A model generated the notes under the pieces. The model made no database searches. It was not told the DNA's origin and worked only from the letters and a program-made list of their open reading frames with translations. Shown here piece by piece: positions 1-8,575 of a DNA stretch of 20,640 nt. The DNA lies in assembly GCA_016463265.1 (NCBI GenBank), contig JAEMRP010000001.1, positions 5,993 to 26,632 of the forward strand, read 5' to 3'. The stretch comes from Microbacteriaceae bacterium. GTDB taxonomy: Bacteria; Actinomycetota; Actinomycetes; Actinomycetales; Microbacteriaceae. The translations under genes and the position numbers were made by a program. How positions within the stretch are numbered: position 1 is the stretch's first letter; each line of letters opens with the position of its first letter.

Positions 1-84
1 CTCGCGGTGGCTCATAATTAATGGAACCCGGGGAATCCGCACGACCCGACTGTTCCAGTGTACGAGCCTCAGCAAATCGTGTGG
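1..84. other. Left edge, nothing supportable
   Basis: 84 bases downstream of the first gene's stop. A minus-strand ATG at 15-13 begins MSHRE and runs off the edge. Five codons are too few to call a gene. Confidence 0.3.
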
Positions 85-699
85 CTAGTTGAGTTTATTT
101 ACCCGCGCGAGAACCGAACTCGCCTGCAGGTCAAGGGCGAAGTCAGAGAGGGTCACCGCTCGCTCTAACAGGGCGCTCGTCCCGATTTCCGTCCCGGCGA
201 CAAGGGTCGTCACACCGTGTGCCTCGATTCGGCAATACGCGGCCGCGCGTTCGAGGGCATCGGAAAGGTCTCCGACAAATGCTCCGCGCAGGATCTCGTC
301 AGCAAGATCGCGAATGTCTTCGGGCCCGGTCGGCTGTCGAGCGCCAGCGACAACCTCGTCGATTGTGTTCAAGTCGTTCACACCCCGTTGGTAGGCGTGG
401 GCGGCCGTATCTGGGTCATTGACGATACTTGCGTGAACGACATAGAGTCGCCAGAGCGCACCGGGCAACGAATGAGCCGGTGCCGCGGACCACAGTTCGG
501 CAAGTTCTCCAACTCCGTATTCGCTCGTGTACGCCAGCAATCGCCGGAGGACCTCGGCGCTGCCGTTGTCCCTGACCCGCGCGACGAGCGCCGTGGCTGT
601 GTCGTGCGCAATCTGAAGTTTTAGAGCCGGGTCCATTGCCCCCTCGAGTTGGTCGAACGTGCTCGGTTCAACGGCGACGGGTCGGCGGGGTCTGTTCAC
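85..699 (-). CDS. Conserved actinobacterial protein of unknown function
   Basis: About 204 residues, predicted mostly alpha-helical and soluble, with no signal peptide or membrane segment. The open frame continues upstream to 837, but I chose the GTG at 699 because a GAGGA ribosome-binding site lies about 5 bases before it and the upstream residues are low-complexity Arg/Pro-rich sequence. Conserved-looking stretches include LPGALWRLYVVHASI and RGAFVGDLSDALERAAAYCR. From memory this matches a family of roughly 200-residue proteins common in Microbacteriaceae, sometimes carried under misleading names such as RNA polymerase beta subunit; it has no polymerase features. It is divergent from the cytochrome-b-like gene at 762, with about 60 bp between them. 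Function unknown. Confidence 0.75.
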   Translation of the reverse strand: MNRPRRPVAVEPSTFDQLEGAMDPALKLQIAHDTATALVARVRDNGSAEVLRRLLAYTSEYGVGELAELWSAAPAHSLPGALWRLYVVHASIVNDPDTAAHAYQRGVNDLNTIDEVVAGARQPTGPEDIRDLADEILRGAFVGDLSDALERAAAYCRIEAHGVTTLVAGTEIGTSALLERAVTLSDFALDLQASSVLARVNKLN

Positions 700-748
700 A
701 ATCCTCAACGATAGGTGATGCCACGACGACGGGGCTCTCAACCTTCGG

Positions 749-754
749 TATCGT
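749..754 (+). promoter_or_regulatory. Possible -10 box for a leaderless transcript of the cytochrome-b-like gene
   Basis: TATCGT lies 7 bases before the GTG at 762 and no Shine-Dalgarno sequence precedes that start. This spacing would put transcription start at or next to the start codon, as in the leaderless mRNAs common in actinobacteria. No convincing -35 box is seen. Confidence 0.3.
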
Positions 755-761
755 CTAACTC

Positions 762-1670
762 GTGAGCACTGAAACCCACGCTGCCGGCCGCAAAGGTCGG
801 GCTTTGTGGGCTGTAATGGCCGTTGCGCTTGGTGCAATCGCCCTCAGCGCCATCGCGTTCACGTTGCGCGCGCAGCCTGCGGTGCAGGATTTTCTGGTTC
901 GCTATCCGGGCGTCATCACGCCGACACCCGACGCACCGACGGGCATTCCGGTGTGGCTTAACGTGACGCACTTCCTCAACATGCTTTTCCTCATGCTGAT
1001 CATCCGCACCGCCCTGTCGATTCGCTCGAAGAAGCGCCCGCCCGCCTTCGTGACTCCGCGCCGCGGCATTTTTGGCCAGCCTCCGCGCCGCATCGGCATC
1101 AATGTCTGGCTGCACAACACCGTCGACCTGCTCTGGATGCTCAATGGCGTCGTCTACATCGTGCTTTTGTTCGCGACCGGCCAGTGGGTCCGGATTGTGC
1201 CGACCACCTGGGATGTCATTCCCAACGCGGTGTCGGCTGCGATTCAATACCTCACGTTCACCTGGCCGCTCGAGAACCCGTGGGTCGTCTACAACAGCCT
1301 GCAGATGCTCTCGTATTTCGGGGTGGTGTTTGTGCTTGCACCGCTTGCGATAGTTACCGGCGTAAGGCTGTCTTCCGCTTGGCCTCTGGACGCGCCTCGG
1401 TTGAATCGCGCGCTGCCCGAGCGCCCTATCCGTCGCCTACACAGCATCGTGTTGTTCGCCTTCATGGCATTCATTGTGGTCCATGTCAGTCTTGTGCTCT
1501 TCACCGGCGCAGTGCTGAACCTCAACGTGATGTTCGCAGCACGAAACGATTTGAGTTACGTTGGCACCATCATCTTCATCGCCGCGCTCGCGGGGCTGGC
1601 TGGGGTGTGGTTTGCGCTGACTGACTCGGTGCAAAAGAGTCTCGCCCGTCTGACCGGCGAGGTCAGCTAG
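762..1670 (+). CDS. Cytochrome b/b6-type integral membrane protein
   Basis: 302 residues starting at GTG. An N-terminal membrane segment (about 14-36) is followed by roughly four further hydrophobic helices (about 66-86, 118-140, 178-203, 227-252) and a last one at about 267-286. Four histidines sit inside or at the ends of helices: H70 (NVTHFLN), H118 (WLHNTVDLLW), H227 (RLHSIVLF) and H241 (VVHVSLVL). This is the arrangement expected for two b hemes in the cytochrome b561 / thiosulfate-reductase gamma-subunit superfamily. Such proteins pass electrons between the quinone pool and a molybdopterin or other partner enzyme, but no partner is adjacent here. The family call is by motif; the partner and electron direction are unknown. 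Confidence 0.72.
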   Translation: MSTETHAAGRKGRALWAVMAVALGAIALSAIAFTLRAQPAVQDFLVRYPGVITPTPDAPTGIPVWLNVTHFLNMLFLMLIIRTALSIRSKKRPPAFVTPRRGIFGQPPRRIGINVWLHNTVDLLWMLNGVVYIVLLFATGQWVRIVPTTWDVIPNAVSAAIQYLTFTWPLENPWVVYNSLQMLSYFGVVFVLAPLAIVTGVRLSSAWPLDAPRLNRALPERPIRRLHSIVLFAFMAFIVVHVSLVLFTGAVLNLNVMFAARNDLSYVGTIIFIAALAGLAGVWFALTDSVQKSLARLTGEVS

Positions 1671-1892
1671 CGAGAATCCCGTTTGAGCCGTTGATGAACC
1701 ACTGGTTCTGGGATAGGGCATCACCTCTGGCTTGACGGGGTCGCAACCAGTCGGACAATTTACCCTGGAGCAGGCCGGAAAAGCATTAGGGGCTGGTTCG
1801 AGTTCCCTATTTGCTGCCAGATGTGGAAGATGTCTTCGAGGCACTTCCGTTTCGCGGTCACGCCGAGGGGCTCGAGCGCAATGGTGCAAACC
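1671..1892. other. Convergent intergenic region, no gene recognised
   Basis: 222 bp between the convergent ends of the cytochrome-b-like gene and patD. No frame carries a recognisable protein and no GC hairpin with a T-run is visible. It contains a perfect 13-bp palindrome, GAACCA-C-TGGTTC, at 1696-1708. It is also the left edge of the polyamine/amino-sugar locus, so a scar of an older gene is possible. I checked the three minus-strand frames for a C-terminal rlmB piece matching the remnant at 12026-12256 and found none. Confidence 0.4.
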
Positions 1893-3365
1893 CTAGGTAG
1901 GCCTAAACGAGTCGTGGGCCTCGGATTGTGAGTGCTTGAGCATGACATGTTGAAGCACCGAATACTCGTGGAGTGCTTCCGCGCTCATGTCCTTGCCAAA
2001 GCCACTTCCTTTGACACCACCGTGTGGCGCTTCAGAAGCGATGGGTAGGTGGTCATTTACCCAGGTCACTCCGGCTTCAATGGAGCCCGACACGCGTAAT
2101 GCCCGACCCACGTCTGCCGTCCATACTGACGAGGCAAGACCGTAGGCAGAATCGTTGGCCAACGCAATGGCTTCCTCCTCGGTGCTAAAGGGGATAGCAA
2201 CCAAAACAGGTCCAAAGATTTCCCGTTGAACCGCCTCATCCGTTTGCGCAAGTCCAGTGATCAGTGTCGGCTCAAAGTAATAGCCATCTCCTGGCACAGA
2301 CCTTCCCCCCGCGTGAATCGTCGCGCCACGGGCTCGAGCCTCGTCCACGAACGCCTGGACACGCGCCCGGTGGGCTTCAGAAATGAGGGGCCCTATGTCG
2401 GTGGACTCGTCCTCTGGGGAACCGACCTTGATTGCGGTCATGACTGCAGCGATCTCAGCGACAGCGGCATCAAAAACTGCCTGGTCGATGTAACAGCGGG
2501 TTGCGGCGGTGCAGTCTTGACCGCTGTTATACGTTGCGCCGAGCGCGAGCGCTCGGGCCATATCGGCGAGGTTCGCGTCGTCAAACACAATGGCCGGAGC
2601 TTTTCCGCCGAGTTCGAGGTGGACTCGCTTTGTTGTCTTAGAGGCAAGCTCCATGACGCGCGAGCCTGTGGTGCTCGAACCGGTGACCGACACCATCGAA
2701 ACGGCAGGGTGACTGGCGAGTAGCTCACCGACATCACCGCCGCCAGTGACAATATTGAGCACTCCTGCAGGTAAACCGGCCTCGAGGGCGAGCTCACCGA
2801 GGCGCAGTGTTGTCGAAGGAGTTTGCGGAGCGGGTTTGAGAACAACAGTGTTGCCAGCCGCAAGAGCGGGGCCAAACTTCCAAATGGCCATAATCAAAGG
2901 AAAATTCCAGGGAGCAATCCCCGCAACGACACCGAGCGGCCGTCGAATGAGGATTGAGGTGTAGCCCTTGGTGAGGGTTGCCGCTCCCGTCCCCTCGAGC
3001 GAACGCGCGGCTCCGGCAAAGAATCGGAGGTTGTCTACTCCAAACGGGATTTCGCCATCGCGCACCACCGAAACGGGCTTACCTGTTTCACGGACCTCAC
3101 ACCGGGTGAGCGTCTCGCTGTCTGCCTCGATGAGGTCAGCAAACCGAAGAAGCACTTGAGAGCGTTGCCCGGGCGTACGATCCTTCCACTCGGGGAAGGC
3201 AGCCTGGGCCGCATCGACCGCGTCGTTGACCTGACTCAACGAGGTTGCTCGATAGGGAAAGACATCGCCAGATTGCGCTGGGTTGATGCGCACAATCTCT
3301 TCTCCGGATCCCGCTACTCGGGTACCGGCAATGAGAGCCTGAAAGTCGATGGAGTTGCCCTTCAC
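1893..3365 (-). CDS. patD: Gamma-aminobutyraldehyde dehydrogenase (NAD(P)-dependent aldehyde dehydrogenase)
   Basis: 490 residues, full length for the aldehyde dehydrogenase superfamily. It oxidises an aldehyde, most likely 4-aminobutanal from putrescine, to the acid (GABA) in the cytoplasm. Visible catalytic residues are N154 (APWNFP), K177 (VVLKP), E251 (LELGGKAP) and the nucleophile C285 (SGQDCTAATR). The GQDCTA context, DNLRFFAGAARSLEG before the active site, and the HVMLKH ending all resemble E. coli PatD rather than succinate-semialdehyde or betaine aldehyde dehydrogenases. The start is GTG at 3365, sharing one base with the TAG stop of the upstream oxidoreductase (TAGTG), so translation is probably coupled; the Shine-Dalgarno sequence is weak. 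It is the last gene of the pot operon. Related omega-amino aldehydes are alternative substrates. Confidence 0.88.
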   Translation of the reverse strand: MKGNSIDFQALIAGTRVAGSGEEIVRINPAQSGDVFPYRATSLSQVNDAVDAAQAAFPEWKDRTPGQRSQVLLRFADLIEADSETLTRCEVRETGKPVSVVRDGEIPFGVDNLRFFAGAARSLEGTGAATLTKGYTSILIRRPLGVVAGIAPWNFPLIMAIWKFGPALAAGNTVVLKPAPQTPSTTLRLGELALEAGLPAGVLNIVTGGGDVGELLASHPAVSMVSVTGSSTTGSRVMELASKTTKRVHLELGGKAPAIVFDDANLADMARALALGATYNSGQDCTAATRCYIDQAVFDAAVAEIAAVMTAIKVGSPEDESTDIGPLISEAHRARVQAFVDEARARGATIHAGGRSVPGDGYYFEPTLITGLAQTDEAVQREIFGPVLVAIPFSTEEEAIALANDSAYGLASSVWTADVGRALRVSGSIEAGVTWVNDHLPIASEAPHGGVKGSGFGKDMSAEALHEYSVLQHVMLKHSQSEAHDSFRPT

Positions 3366-4762
3366 TAGCTGTTGAACCCAACTTTAAGGGAATCGAGAAG
3401 CCTCAGCCATAGGTTTCGTCGTCCCGTCTCGTCCTCTTTGACCAGCGACCACCTGGTGAACTGTACAAGCGGATAACGGAAAGGTTCGGGCGGGAACGGC
3501 AGTGGCTTTTGTGCCACCATCTCTAGCCTTCTCAGGGGCGACGACGCGTCATCCAACAGATCAAGTGCGGCTGTAGCACCGAACCTGGACGATCCTGTGC
3601 CAAGGCCAGTGAAGCCAAGTGCCGAGGCCACTCGACCCCCAAGCGCTGTCGAAAAGTAGGGGGTGAAACGGGATGTCGAATCAATGACACCAGCCCACTG
3701 GTATTCAAACCTGACCCCCTCCAGCTGGGGGAAGGTGTCGAAAAAATGCTTGGCGAGGAGGGTGTGTGATGCGTCTCGCACTTCGCGACGTGGCGAAGAG
3801 TCATCTCCGAAATAGTAGTTTGCGTCATACCCGCCCCACACAATACGGTTGTCGGCAGTTTTCCGGTAGTAGTGGAACTGGTTGCCGAGGTCTGTAAGCC
3901 CCTGGGATTCTCGCCAGCGAAGTGAGTCAAGGTGACCGGCAGACAGCGGTTCGGTGGCGAGCACATGGTCAAACAGAGGCAACACGCGCGCCTTTATTCC
4001 CCCGACCAGCGGGGAAAAGACGCTGGTGGCAAGGACCGCCTTGTGAGCGCGGAGGCGCCCCTGTGGCGCGACCAAGTCAAGCCCGGTCCGACGTGCCTGA
4101 AGAGCAGTAATTGGGGAGTGCTGGTAGAAGCGCACCCCGAGGTCCTGCGCAACTCGGACCATCCCAACCAGCATTTTTACTGGGTGAAACAGTCCACTCC
4201 CTGTTCTCACCCGAACACCTCCCAAATATGTCGGAGAAGCAACATCTTCTCGCATTTGCTCGGCGTCGAGTAACTCGGCCGCTTCCCCGAAACGGTTATT
4301 GATCTCGTATACGGCTTTCAGATGCTCCGCTTGAACCGGAGTGACCGCGATCGCAGTCTTGCCGCAATCAGACCATTCTGCATCGATGCCGTAGTCAGAG
4401 ATAAACGCACGTATTTGACGCATGTTTTCTCGCCCGAGCTCGACAAGAGTTGCCATGTCATCCGGCCACATGGCCTGACCGTGGGCGTGCCCGTGGGTCA
4501 GGCTTTCAGAAATGAAGCCGCCGTTTCGAGATGACGCGGCGTGGCCGAGGGTGTTTTTCTCCACAACGACCACGTCGCGCTCGGGCTGCCGAGTTTTGGC
4601 CAGAATCGCCGTCCATAACCCGGTGAACCCCGAGCCAACAACGGCCAGGTCCGTTTTTTGCTCGCCCGTGAGAGTCGGGAAATCCCAGTCGGTGGGAAAC
4701 GCATGAGCCCAGACAGACTGGCGCGTGGCATCGGCCAGGGATTTCTCCACCTCAGGAGGCAC
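3365..4762 (-). CDS. PuuB-like FAD-dependent amine oxidoreductase (DAO family)
   Basis: 465 residues. The N-terminal Rossmann dinucleotide-binding motif VVGSGFTGLW (G43, G45, G48) is followed by an acidic residue after VVVVEK (E68) and by ASSRNGGFISES, typical of the FAD-binding part of the DAO / PuuB / DadA family. In PuuB the reaction is oxidative deamination of gamma-glutamylputrescine to an aldehyde, using oxygen as acceptor. Here the product would feed the aldehyde dehydrogenase encoded immediately downstream. The start is GTG at 4762, with GGAG about 9 bases upstream, and it overlaps the end of potA by 11 bp. No gamma-glutamylputrescine synthetase (puuA) is present in the window, so the substrate may be a free polyamine or another imported amine. 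Amadori-compound or D-amino-acid oxidase activities are alternatives within the same fold. Confidence 0.78.
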   Translation of the reverse strand: MPPEVEKSLADATRQSVWAHAFPTDWDFPTLTGEQKTDLAVVGSGFTGLWTAILAKTRQPERDVVVVEKNTLGHAASSRNGGFISESLTHGHAHGQAMWPDDMATLVELGRENMRQIRAFISDYGIDAEWSDCGKTAIAVTPVQAEHLKAVYEINNRFGEAAELLDAEQMREDVASPTYLGGVRVRTGSGLFHPVKMLVGMVRVAQDLGVRFYQHSPITALQARRTGLDLVAPQGRLRAHKAVLATSVFSPLVGGIKARVLPLFDHVLATEPLSAGHLDSLRWRESQGLTDLGNQFHYYRKTADNRIVWGGYDANYYFGDDSSPRREVRDASHTLLAKHFFDTFPQLEGVRFEYQWAGVIDSTSRFTPYFSTALGGRVASALGFTGLGTGSSRFGATAALDLLDDASSPLRRLEMVAQKPLPFPPEPFRYPLVQFTRWSLVKEDETGRRNLWLRLLDSLKVGFNS

Positions 4763-5786
4763 GAACTACCACTCCTGTGTCGCCTGCCCAAGAAATCTTC
4801 GTGGCGTCGCCGACACGGGGGACCTCAGAATTTCCCACCAGATACTTCACCGGAATTTCCAGGCCACACTCGGCAACGACCAAACAGTTTGGCCCATAAA
4901 AATTGGTACTGATTACCGTTCCCGTGATTGCCCCGGCTGGGGTTTGTGAGATGTCCTCCGGGCGAAGCATCAGCCATATCTCGGCGCCGTCTTCGGAGGG
5001 AAGTGAGCAGGGCACCTTGACGCCGTTGGTCAGGTGGAGGCGGCCAGAGGAGAGGTGGCCGCGGAGCAGCGTGCTCGTGCCGATGAAGTTGGCGACGAAC
5101 GGGTTACCGGGGTTTTTGTACAACTCCACGGGAGTTGCCACCTGCTCGACTCGCCCCTGATCCATGACCGCGATACGGTCTGCCATTGACATCGCTTCTT
5201 CCTGGTCGTGGGTGACCACCACGAAAGTGATTCCCACCTCGTGCTGGAGGCGCTTGAGTTCCAACTGCATGTCCTCCCGCACCTTGCGATCCAGTGCCGA
5301 CAGGGGTTCGTCGAGGAGAAGAATTTTGGGCCGCTTAACAATGGCCCGAGCGAGAGCAACCCGTTGTTTTTGGCCCCCGGACAATTGGTGAGTCCTGCGT
5401 GTTGCCATGTCCCCCAGACCTACCGTCGCCAGCAGCGAGGTCACCCTCTCGGCAATCTCACCCTGCGGACGCTTTTCTCTGCGCAACCCGTAGGCGACGT
5501 TGTCAAAGACGGTCATGTGCGGAAAGAGCGCGTAGGACTGGAACATCAAGTTCACAGGCCTCTCATTGGGGGGCACGTCGGCGACATCCTGGCCATCGAG
5601 GACAATCTGCCCCGAGTCGAGAGATTCGAATCCGGCGAGGGCGCGCAACAGAGTGGTCTTGCCACTGCCCGATGGTCCGAGGATTGCAAAAAACTCGTTG
5701 GTGTGGATTTGGAGACTGACGTTGTCTAGAGCCGCAAGCTGGTCGAACGCTTTGGACACATTGTGGATATCAAGGAGGACTGTCAT
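4752..5786 (-). CDS. potA: Polyamine-type ABC transporter ATP-binding protein
   Basis: 344 residues. An ABC ATPase domain comes first: Walker A GPSGSGKT (37-44), Q-loop Q83, signature LSGGQ (135-139), Walker B ILLLDE with E160, and switch histidine H193. A C-terminal TOBE-type regulatory domain (about 270-340) follows, as in the spermidine/putrescine PotA and related importers. All catalytic residues are intact. ATG at 5786 overlaps the potC stop by 4 bp (ATGA), so translation is probably coupled. It energises the PotB/PotC channel at the inner face of the membrane. Confidence 0.92.
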   Translation of the reverse strand: MTVLLDIHNVSKAFDQLAALDNVSLQIHTNEFFAILGPSGSGKTTLLRALAGFESLDSGQIVLDGQDVADVPPNERPVNLMFQSYALFPHMTVFDNVAYGLRREKRPQGEIAERVTSLLATVGLGDMATRRTHQLSGGQKQRVALARAIVKRPKILLLDEPLSALDRKVREDMQLELKRLQHEVGITFVVVTHDQEEAMSMADRIAVMDQGRVEQVATPVELYKNPGNPFVANFIGTSTLLRGHLSSGRLHLTNGVKVPCSLPSEDGAEIWLMLRPEDISQTPAGAITGTVISTNFYGPNCLVVAECGLEIPVKYLVGNSEVPRVGDATKISWAGDTGVVVRAS

Positions 5787-6553
5787 ATCGATTGACTCAA
5801 CTTCACAGAGCGTTGGCTAATAAGGACGATGGCGACGCTGAACAACAAGACAAGGCTGGCGAGGGCATTGATTTCCGGCGTCACACCAAAGCGCACCATC
5901 GAGTAAATCACAATCGGCAGGGTCGGTGTGCTTGGGCCGTTGGTAAAGAACGTAATCACAAACTCATCGAACGACAAGGTGAACGCCAACAGCGCCCCCG
6001 CGATAATGGCCGGCATCAGGCTGGGCACCGTAACACGGAAGAACACCCCTCGTGGGGTATCTCCCAAATCGAGGGCTGCCTCTTCGAGGGCGGGATCAAT
6101 TTGGAGGATGCGTCCGCGGGCAATGGCCGCGACAAATGCCATACAAAAAATCGTGTGGCTAAGAATCACCGTGGTCAGGCCAAGTGGAAAGCTGATGGCG
6201 CTAAAAAGTGCCAGCAGGCCGATGGCCAGGGCGAGGTCGGGAATAATCGCTGGTGCCAGCGCCAGCGCCTGAACCGCGGACGACGTCGAGTGTCGGGTGA
6301 TGCCAATGGCCAACAGGACCCCGAGGACAACGGAGAGAATCATCGTCGACACGCCAACGATGAGGGAATTTCGAAGGCCCTCAAGCACACTGGCGTTGGC
6401 AAACAGTTCCGAGTACCACTTAGTGCTAAACCCGGTCCACTGGAAAGGAATCTTGGAGGCGTTGAACGACATCACAATGACGATGGCGATGGGGGCATAC
6501 AGAAAGAAACACACGGCTGCAAGGACCCAGCCGAGTTTGCCGACACCCGTCAT
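5783..6553 (-). CDS. potC: Polyamine-type ABC transporter permease
   Basis: 256 residues with about six hydrophobic helices. The EAA coupling loop, where the permease contacts the ATPase, is LEEAALDLGDTPRGVFFRV (about 156-174). FTLSFDEFVITFF near residue 210 is a hallmark of the PotC family. ATG at 6553 lies 2 bp after the potB stop. It pairs with PotB to form the translocation pore. The substrate is inferred from family and neighbours, not from the permease itself. Confidence 0.9.
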   Translation of the reverse strand: MTGVGKLGWVLAAVCFFLYAPIAIVIVMSFNASKIPFQWTGFSTKWYSELFANASVLEGLRNSLIVGVSTMILSVVLGVLLAIGITRHSTSSAVQALALAPAIIPDLALAIGLLALFSAISFPLGLTTVILSHTIFCMAFVAAIARGRILQIDPALEEAALDLGDTPRGVFFRVTVPSLMPAIIAGALLAFTLSFDEFVITFFTNGPSTPTLPIVIYSMVRFGVTPEINALASLVLLFSVAIVLISQRSVKLSQSI

Positions 6554-6555
6554 CG

Positions 6556-7446
6556 TCAGCCCTGCCCGAGAACTCGTTTAGTGATGCGCGCCTGCAGAGC
6601 AAACAACAGCACCAACATAACCACCATGGCTATTGCCAGAACGGATCCAAAAGGCCAATCCCGAGCTTTCAAGAACTGGTCGCGAATGAGGTTCCCCACC
6701 ATGACCGTCTTTCCCCCACCAAGCAGCTCGGGAACAATGAAGTTACCGACACTAGGCACGAACACAAAGACGCAACCCACCAGAGTTCCGGGAATGGCCA
6801 GGGGAAAAACTACCTGCCGGAGAGCAGTGAACCTGCTCGCGCCGAGGTCAATGGCCGCCTCGCGAAGGCTCGGGTCGATGCGGGAGAGCGCTGCATAGAT
6901 TGGCAACACCATGAGTGGCAGGTAGGCGTAGAGCAAGCCCATGACCACGGCGCCAGGCGTGTAGAGCAACGCCAGCGGGTCGGAAATGATTCCAAGCCCC
7001 AGTAATCCCTGGTTCAGAAGACCTTCTGAGCTCAGAAGGACAATCCAGGCATAGGTCCGTATCAGGAAGTTTGTCCAGAAGGGAAGAATAACCAGGACCA
7101 GAGCAATGTTTTGATGCTGCGGCTGAAGTTTCGTGATGGCTAGCGCAGTGGGAAAGCCAATTAGAAGAGCGAGCAGGGTAACAGTGGAAGAAAGGGCAAC
7201 TGAAGTGCCGAGGATTCCGACGTACAGGCTATCCAGGGCGCGAGCAAAGTTGTCGAGGGTCAGAGAATAAACGATCCCGCCGTACTGGCCCCTTTGGAAA
7301 AACGAATAGGTCGCGATGATGGCGACGGGTAGCACCATGAATGCAATGACATACCCCATCGCGGGGTAGAGAAAGATTCCCCGTGCGAAACGGGCGTGGC
7401 GTGTCTTGACGTCACGCCCGCTCGCACTGGTGTCCGTGGAGACCAA
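6556..7446 (-). CDS. potB: Polyamine-type ABC transporter permease
   Basis: 296 residues, with a short charged cytoplasmic N-terminus followed by about six membrane helices. The EAA loop reads LREAAIDLGASRFTALRQV (about 194-212), and PFWTNFLIRTYAW (about 122-134) is typical of PotB. The only workable start is TTG at 7446, placed immediately after the TAA of potD with no gap. There is no clear Shine-Dalgarno sequence, so translation probably depends on ribosomes terminating on potD. Confidence 0.9.
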   Translation of the reverse strand: MVSTDTSASGRDVKTRHARFARGIFLYPAMGYVIAFMVLPVAIIATYSFFQRGQYGGIVYSLTLDNFARALDSLYVGILGTSVALSSTVTLLALLIGFPTALAITKLQPQHQNIALVLVILPFWTNFLIRTYAWIVLLSSEGLLNQGLLGLGIISDPLALLYTPGAVVMGLLYAYLPLMVLPIYAALSRIDPSLREAAIDLGASRFTALRQVVFPLAIPGTLVGCVFVFVPSVGNFIVPELLGGGKTVMVGNLIRDQFLKARDWPFGSVLAIAMVVMLVLLFALQARITKRVLGQG

Positions 7447-8535
7447 TTAGCCGGAAGTGATTTCGGTTGCCAGCCGGGTGTACAGCGCAGCGGCGTTTCC
7501 AAGGTCAACCAAACCTTCGTAGCCGAGCAGTTGTGCAGCGGTGAAGCCCATGTTCGGGAAGTCCCCGACAAGACCCGGCAAGACCGCATCCATGGCGGCC
7601 TGATTGGGAACTTTGTAGAGGATGTTTTCCGCCACCCAGGCGTGGTTTGTCGGTTCGAGGATGAAGTTGATGAAGGCGTGAGCTGCTTCCTTGTTCTTCG
7701 AGGACTTCAACACCACCATCGTGTCTACCCACAGGTCGCTTCCTTCAGAGGGGACCACGAACTTGATGTCGGGGTTCTCAATGGTGCCGTAGTTGCACCA
7801 TCCGTCCCATGCGACAGTCATCACCGCTTCACCGCTGACAAGGCGGCTATAGAAGGTGGTGTCGTCATAGGCGAGGAGGTTGCCCTTCGCCTCGAGGAGA
7901 AGGTCTTTCACCTCGTTCATTTCACCCTCATCTTGCGTGTTTACCGAGTAACCCAACGCCTTTTGCGCGGGCAGCATCAGCCAACGTTCGGTGGCGAGCG
8001 CGGTTACTTTGCCCTTGTACATGTCGTCCGGACGCAAAAGGTCCATCCAACTGGTGGGCTCGTTCCCTGCCATCAAGTCACTCCGATAACAGATTCCCGT
8101 GGTTCCCCACGCGTAGGGCACAGAGAACTTGTTGCCCGGGTCGTAGGAGAGATTGTCGGCTTCTGGGGCGAGGTTCGCAAGGTTCGGTATCAGCGACTTG
8201 TCCAGTTCGTAGATGAGATCTTGGTTGGCTAGTGCCTGGGCAAACTGACCAGAGACGAAGGCGATGTCAATACCGGAGTCGCCCCCCGCGGTCAGTTTGG
8301 CCATAATCTCTTCGTTGGTGGCGTGGTTGGTAATCGTCATCGACGACCCCACTGCCTCTTCAAACGCCGTCGCGAGATCTTCTGGGTAGTAACCTGCCCA
8401 GTTGCTGACAACGAGATTTTGCGCGCTCAGGTCTGCGTTGGGGTCGAGTGGCTCGCTCCCGCCACCCGTGGCGCAGGCTCCCAGAAACAGTGTGGATCCC
8501 ACAAGAACGGAGAGACTGATAGTTGTCCTGCTCAT
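7447..8535 (-). CDS. potD: Polyamine-type substrate-binding lipoprotein
   Basis: 362 residues from ATG at 8535, which has GGAG about 8 bases upstream; the frame stays open to 8751, but those residues are not signal-peptide-like. A lipoprotein signal peptide ends at lipobox LGAC with C21 as the lipidated residue, so the protein is tethered outside the membrane. PotD hallmarks are NWAGYYP (45-51), PYAWGTTG (140-147) and LWVDTM with D271, which aligns with the carboxylate that holds an amine in E. coli PotD. The segment usually reading W-N/S-G-S/D is WDGWC (243-247) here, so the ligand may not be plain putrescine or spermidine. It is first in the operon potD-potB-potC-potA-oxidoreductase-patD. 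Confidence 0.88.
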   Translation of the reverse strand: MSRTTISLSVLVGSTLFLGACATGGGSEPLDPNADLSAQNLVVSNWAGYYPEDLATAFEEAVGSSMTITNHATNEEIMAKLTAGGDSGIDIAFVSGQFAQALANQDLIYELDKSLIPNLANLAPEADNLSYDPGNKFSVPYAWGTTGICYRSDLMAGNEPTSWMDLLRPDDMYKGKVTALATERWLMLPAQKALGYSVNTQDEGEMNEVKDLLLEAKGNLLAYDDTTFYSRLVSGEAVMTVAWDGWCNYGTIENPDIKFVVPSEGSDLWVDTMVVLKSSKNKEAAHAFINFILEPTNHAWVAENILYKVPNQAAMDAVLPGLVGDFPNMGFTAAQLLGYEGLVDLGNAAALYTRLATEITSG

Positions 8536-8575
8536 ATACCTGCTCCAATCAGTTCGGATTGAGTGTTTTGCCAAT

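Noticed and set aside
738..1247. Minus-strand frame opposite the cytochrome-b-like gene
   Set aside because: Charged composition without domains; the plus strand encodes regular membrane helices with conserved histidines.
1788..1812. Sequence GGTTCGAGTTCC resembling a tRNA T-arm, a possible att or tRNA remnant at the left edge of the locus
   Set aside because: The flanks do not form the T stem or acceptor stem, and the match to the tRNA-Lys 3' end is only GGTTCGA, which is common to nearly all tRNAs.
1760..1948. Minus-strand frame ending in LEDIFHIWQQIG..., considered as a transposase fragment
   Set aside because: No known transposase motif, no inverted repeats, and half of it lies out of frame inside patD.
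5792..6898. Long plus-strand open frame (about 368 codons) opposite potC and potB
   Set aside because: Composition is rich in Arg, His, Gln and Asn with no recognisable domain. It is the antisense shadow of two clearly real permeases.
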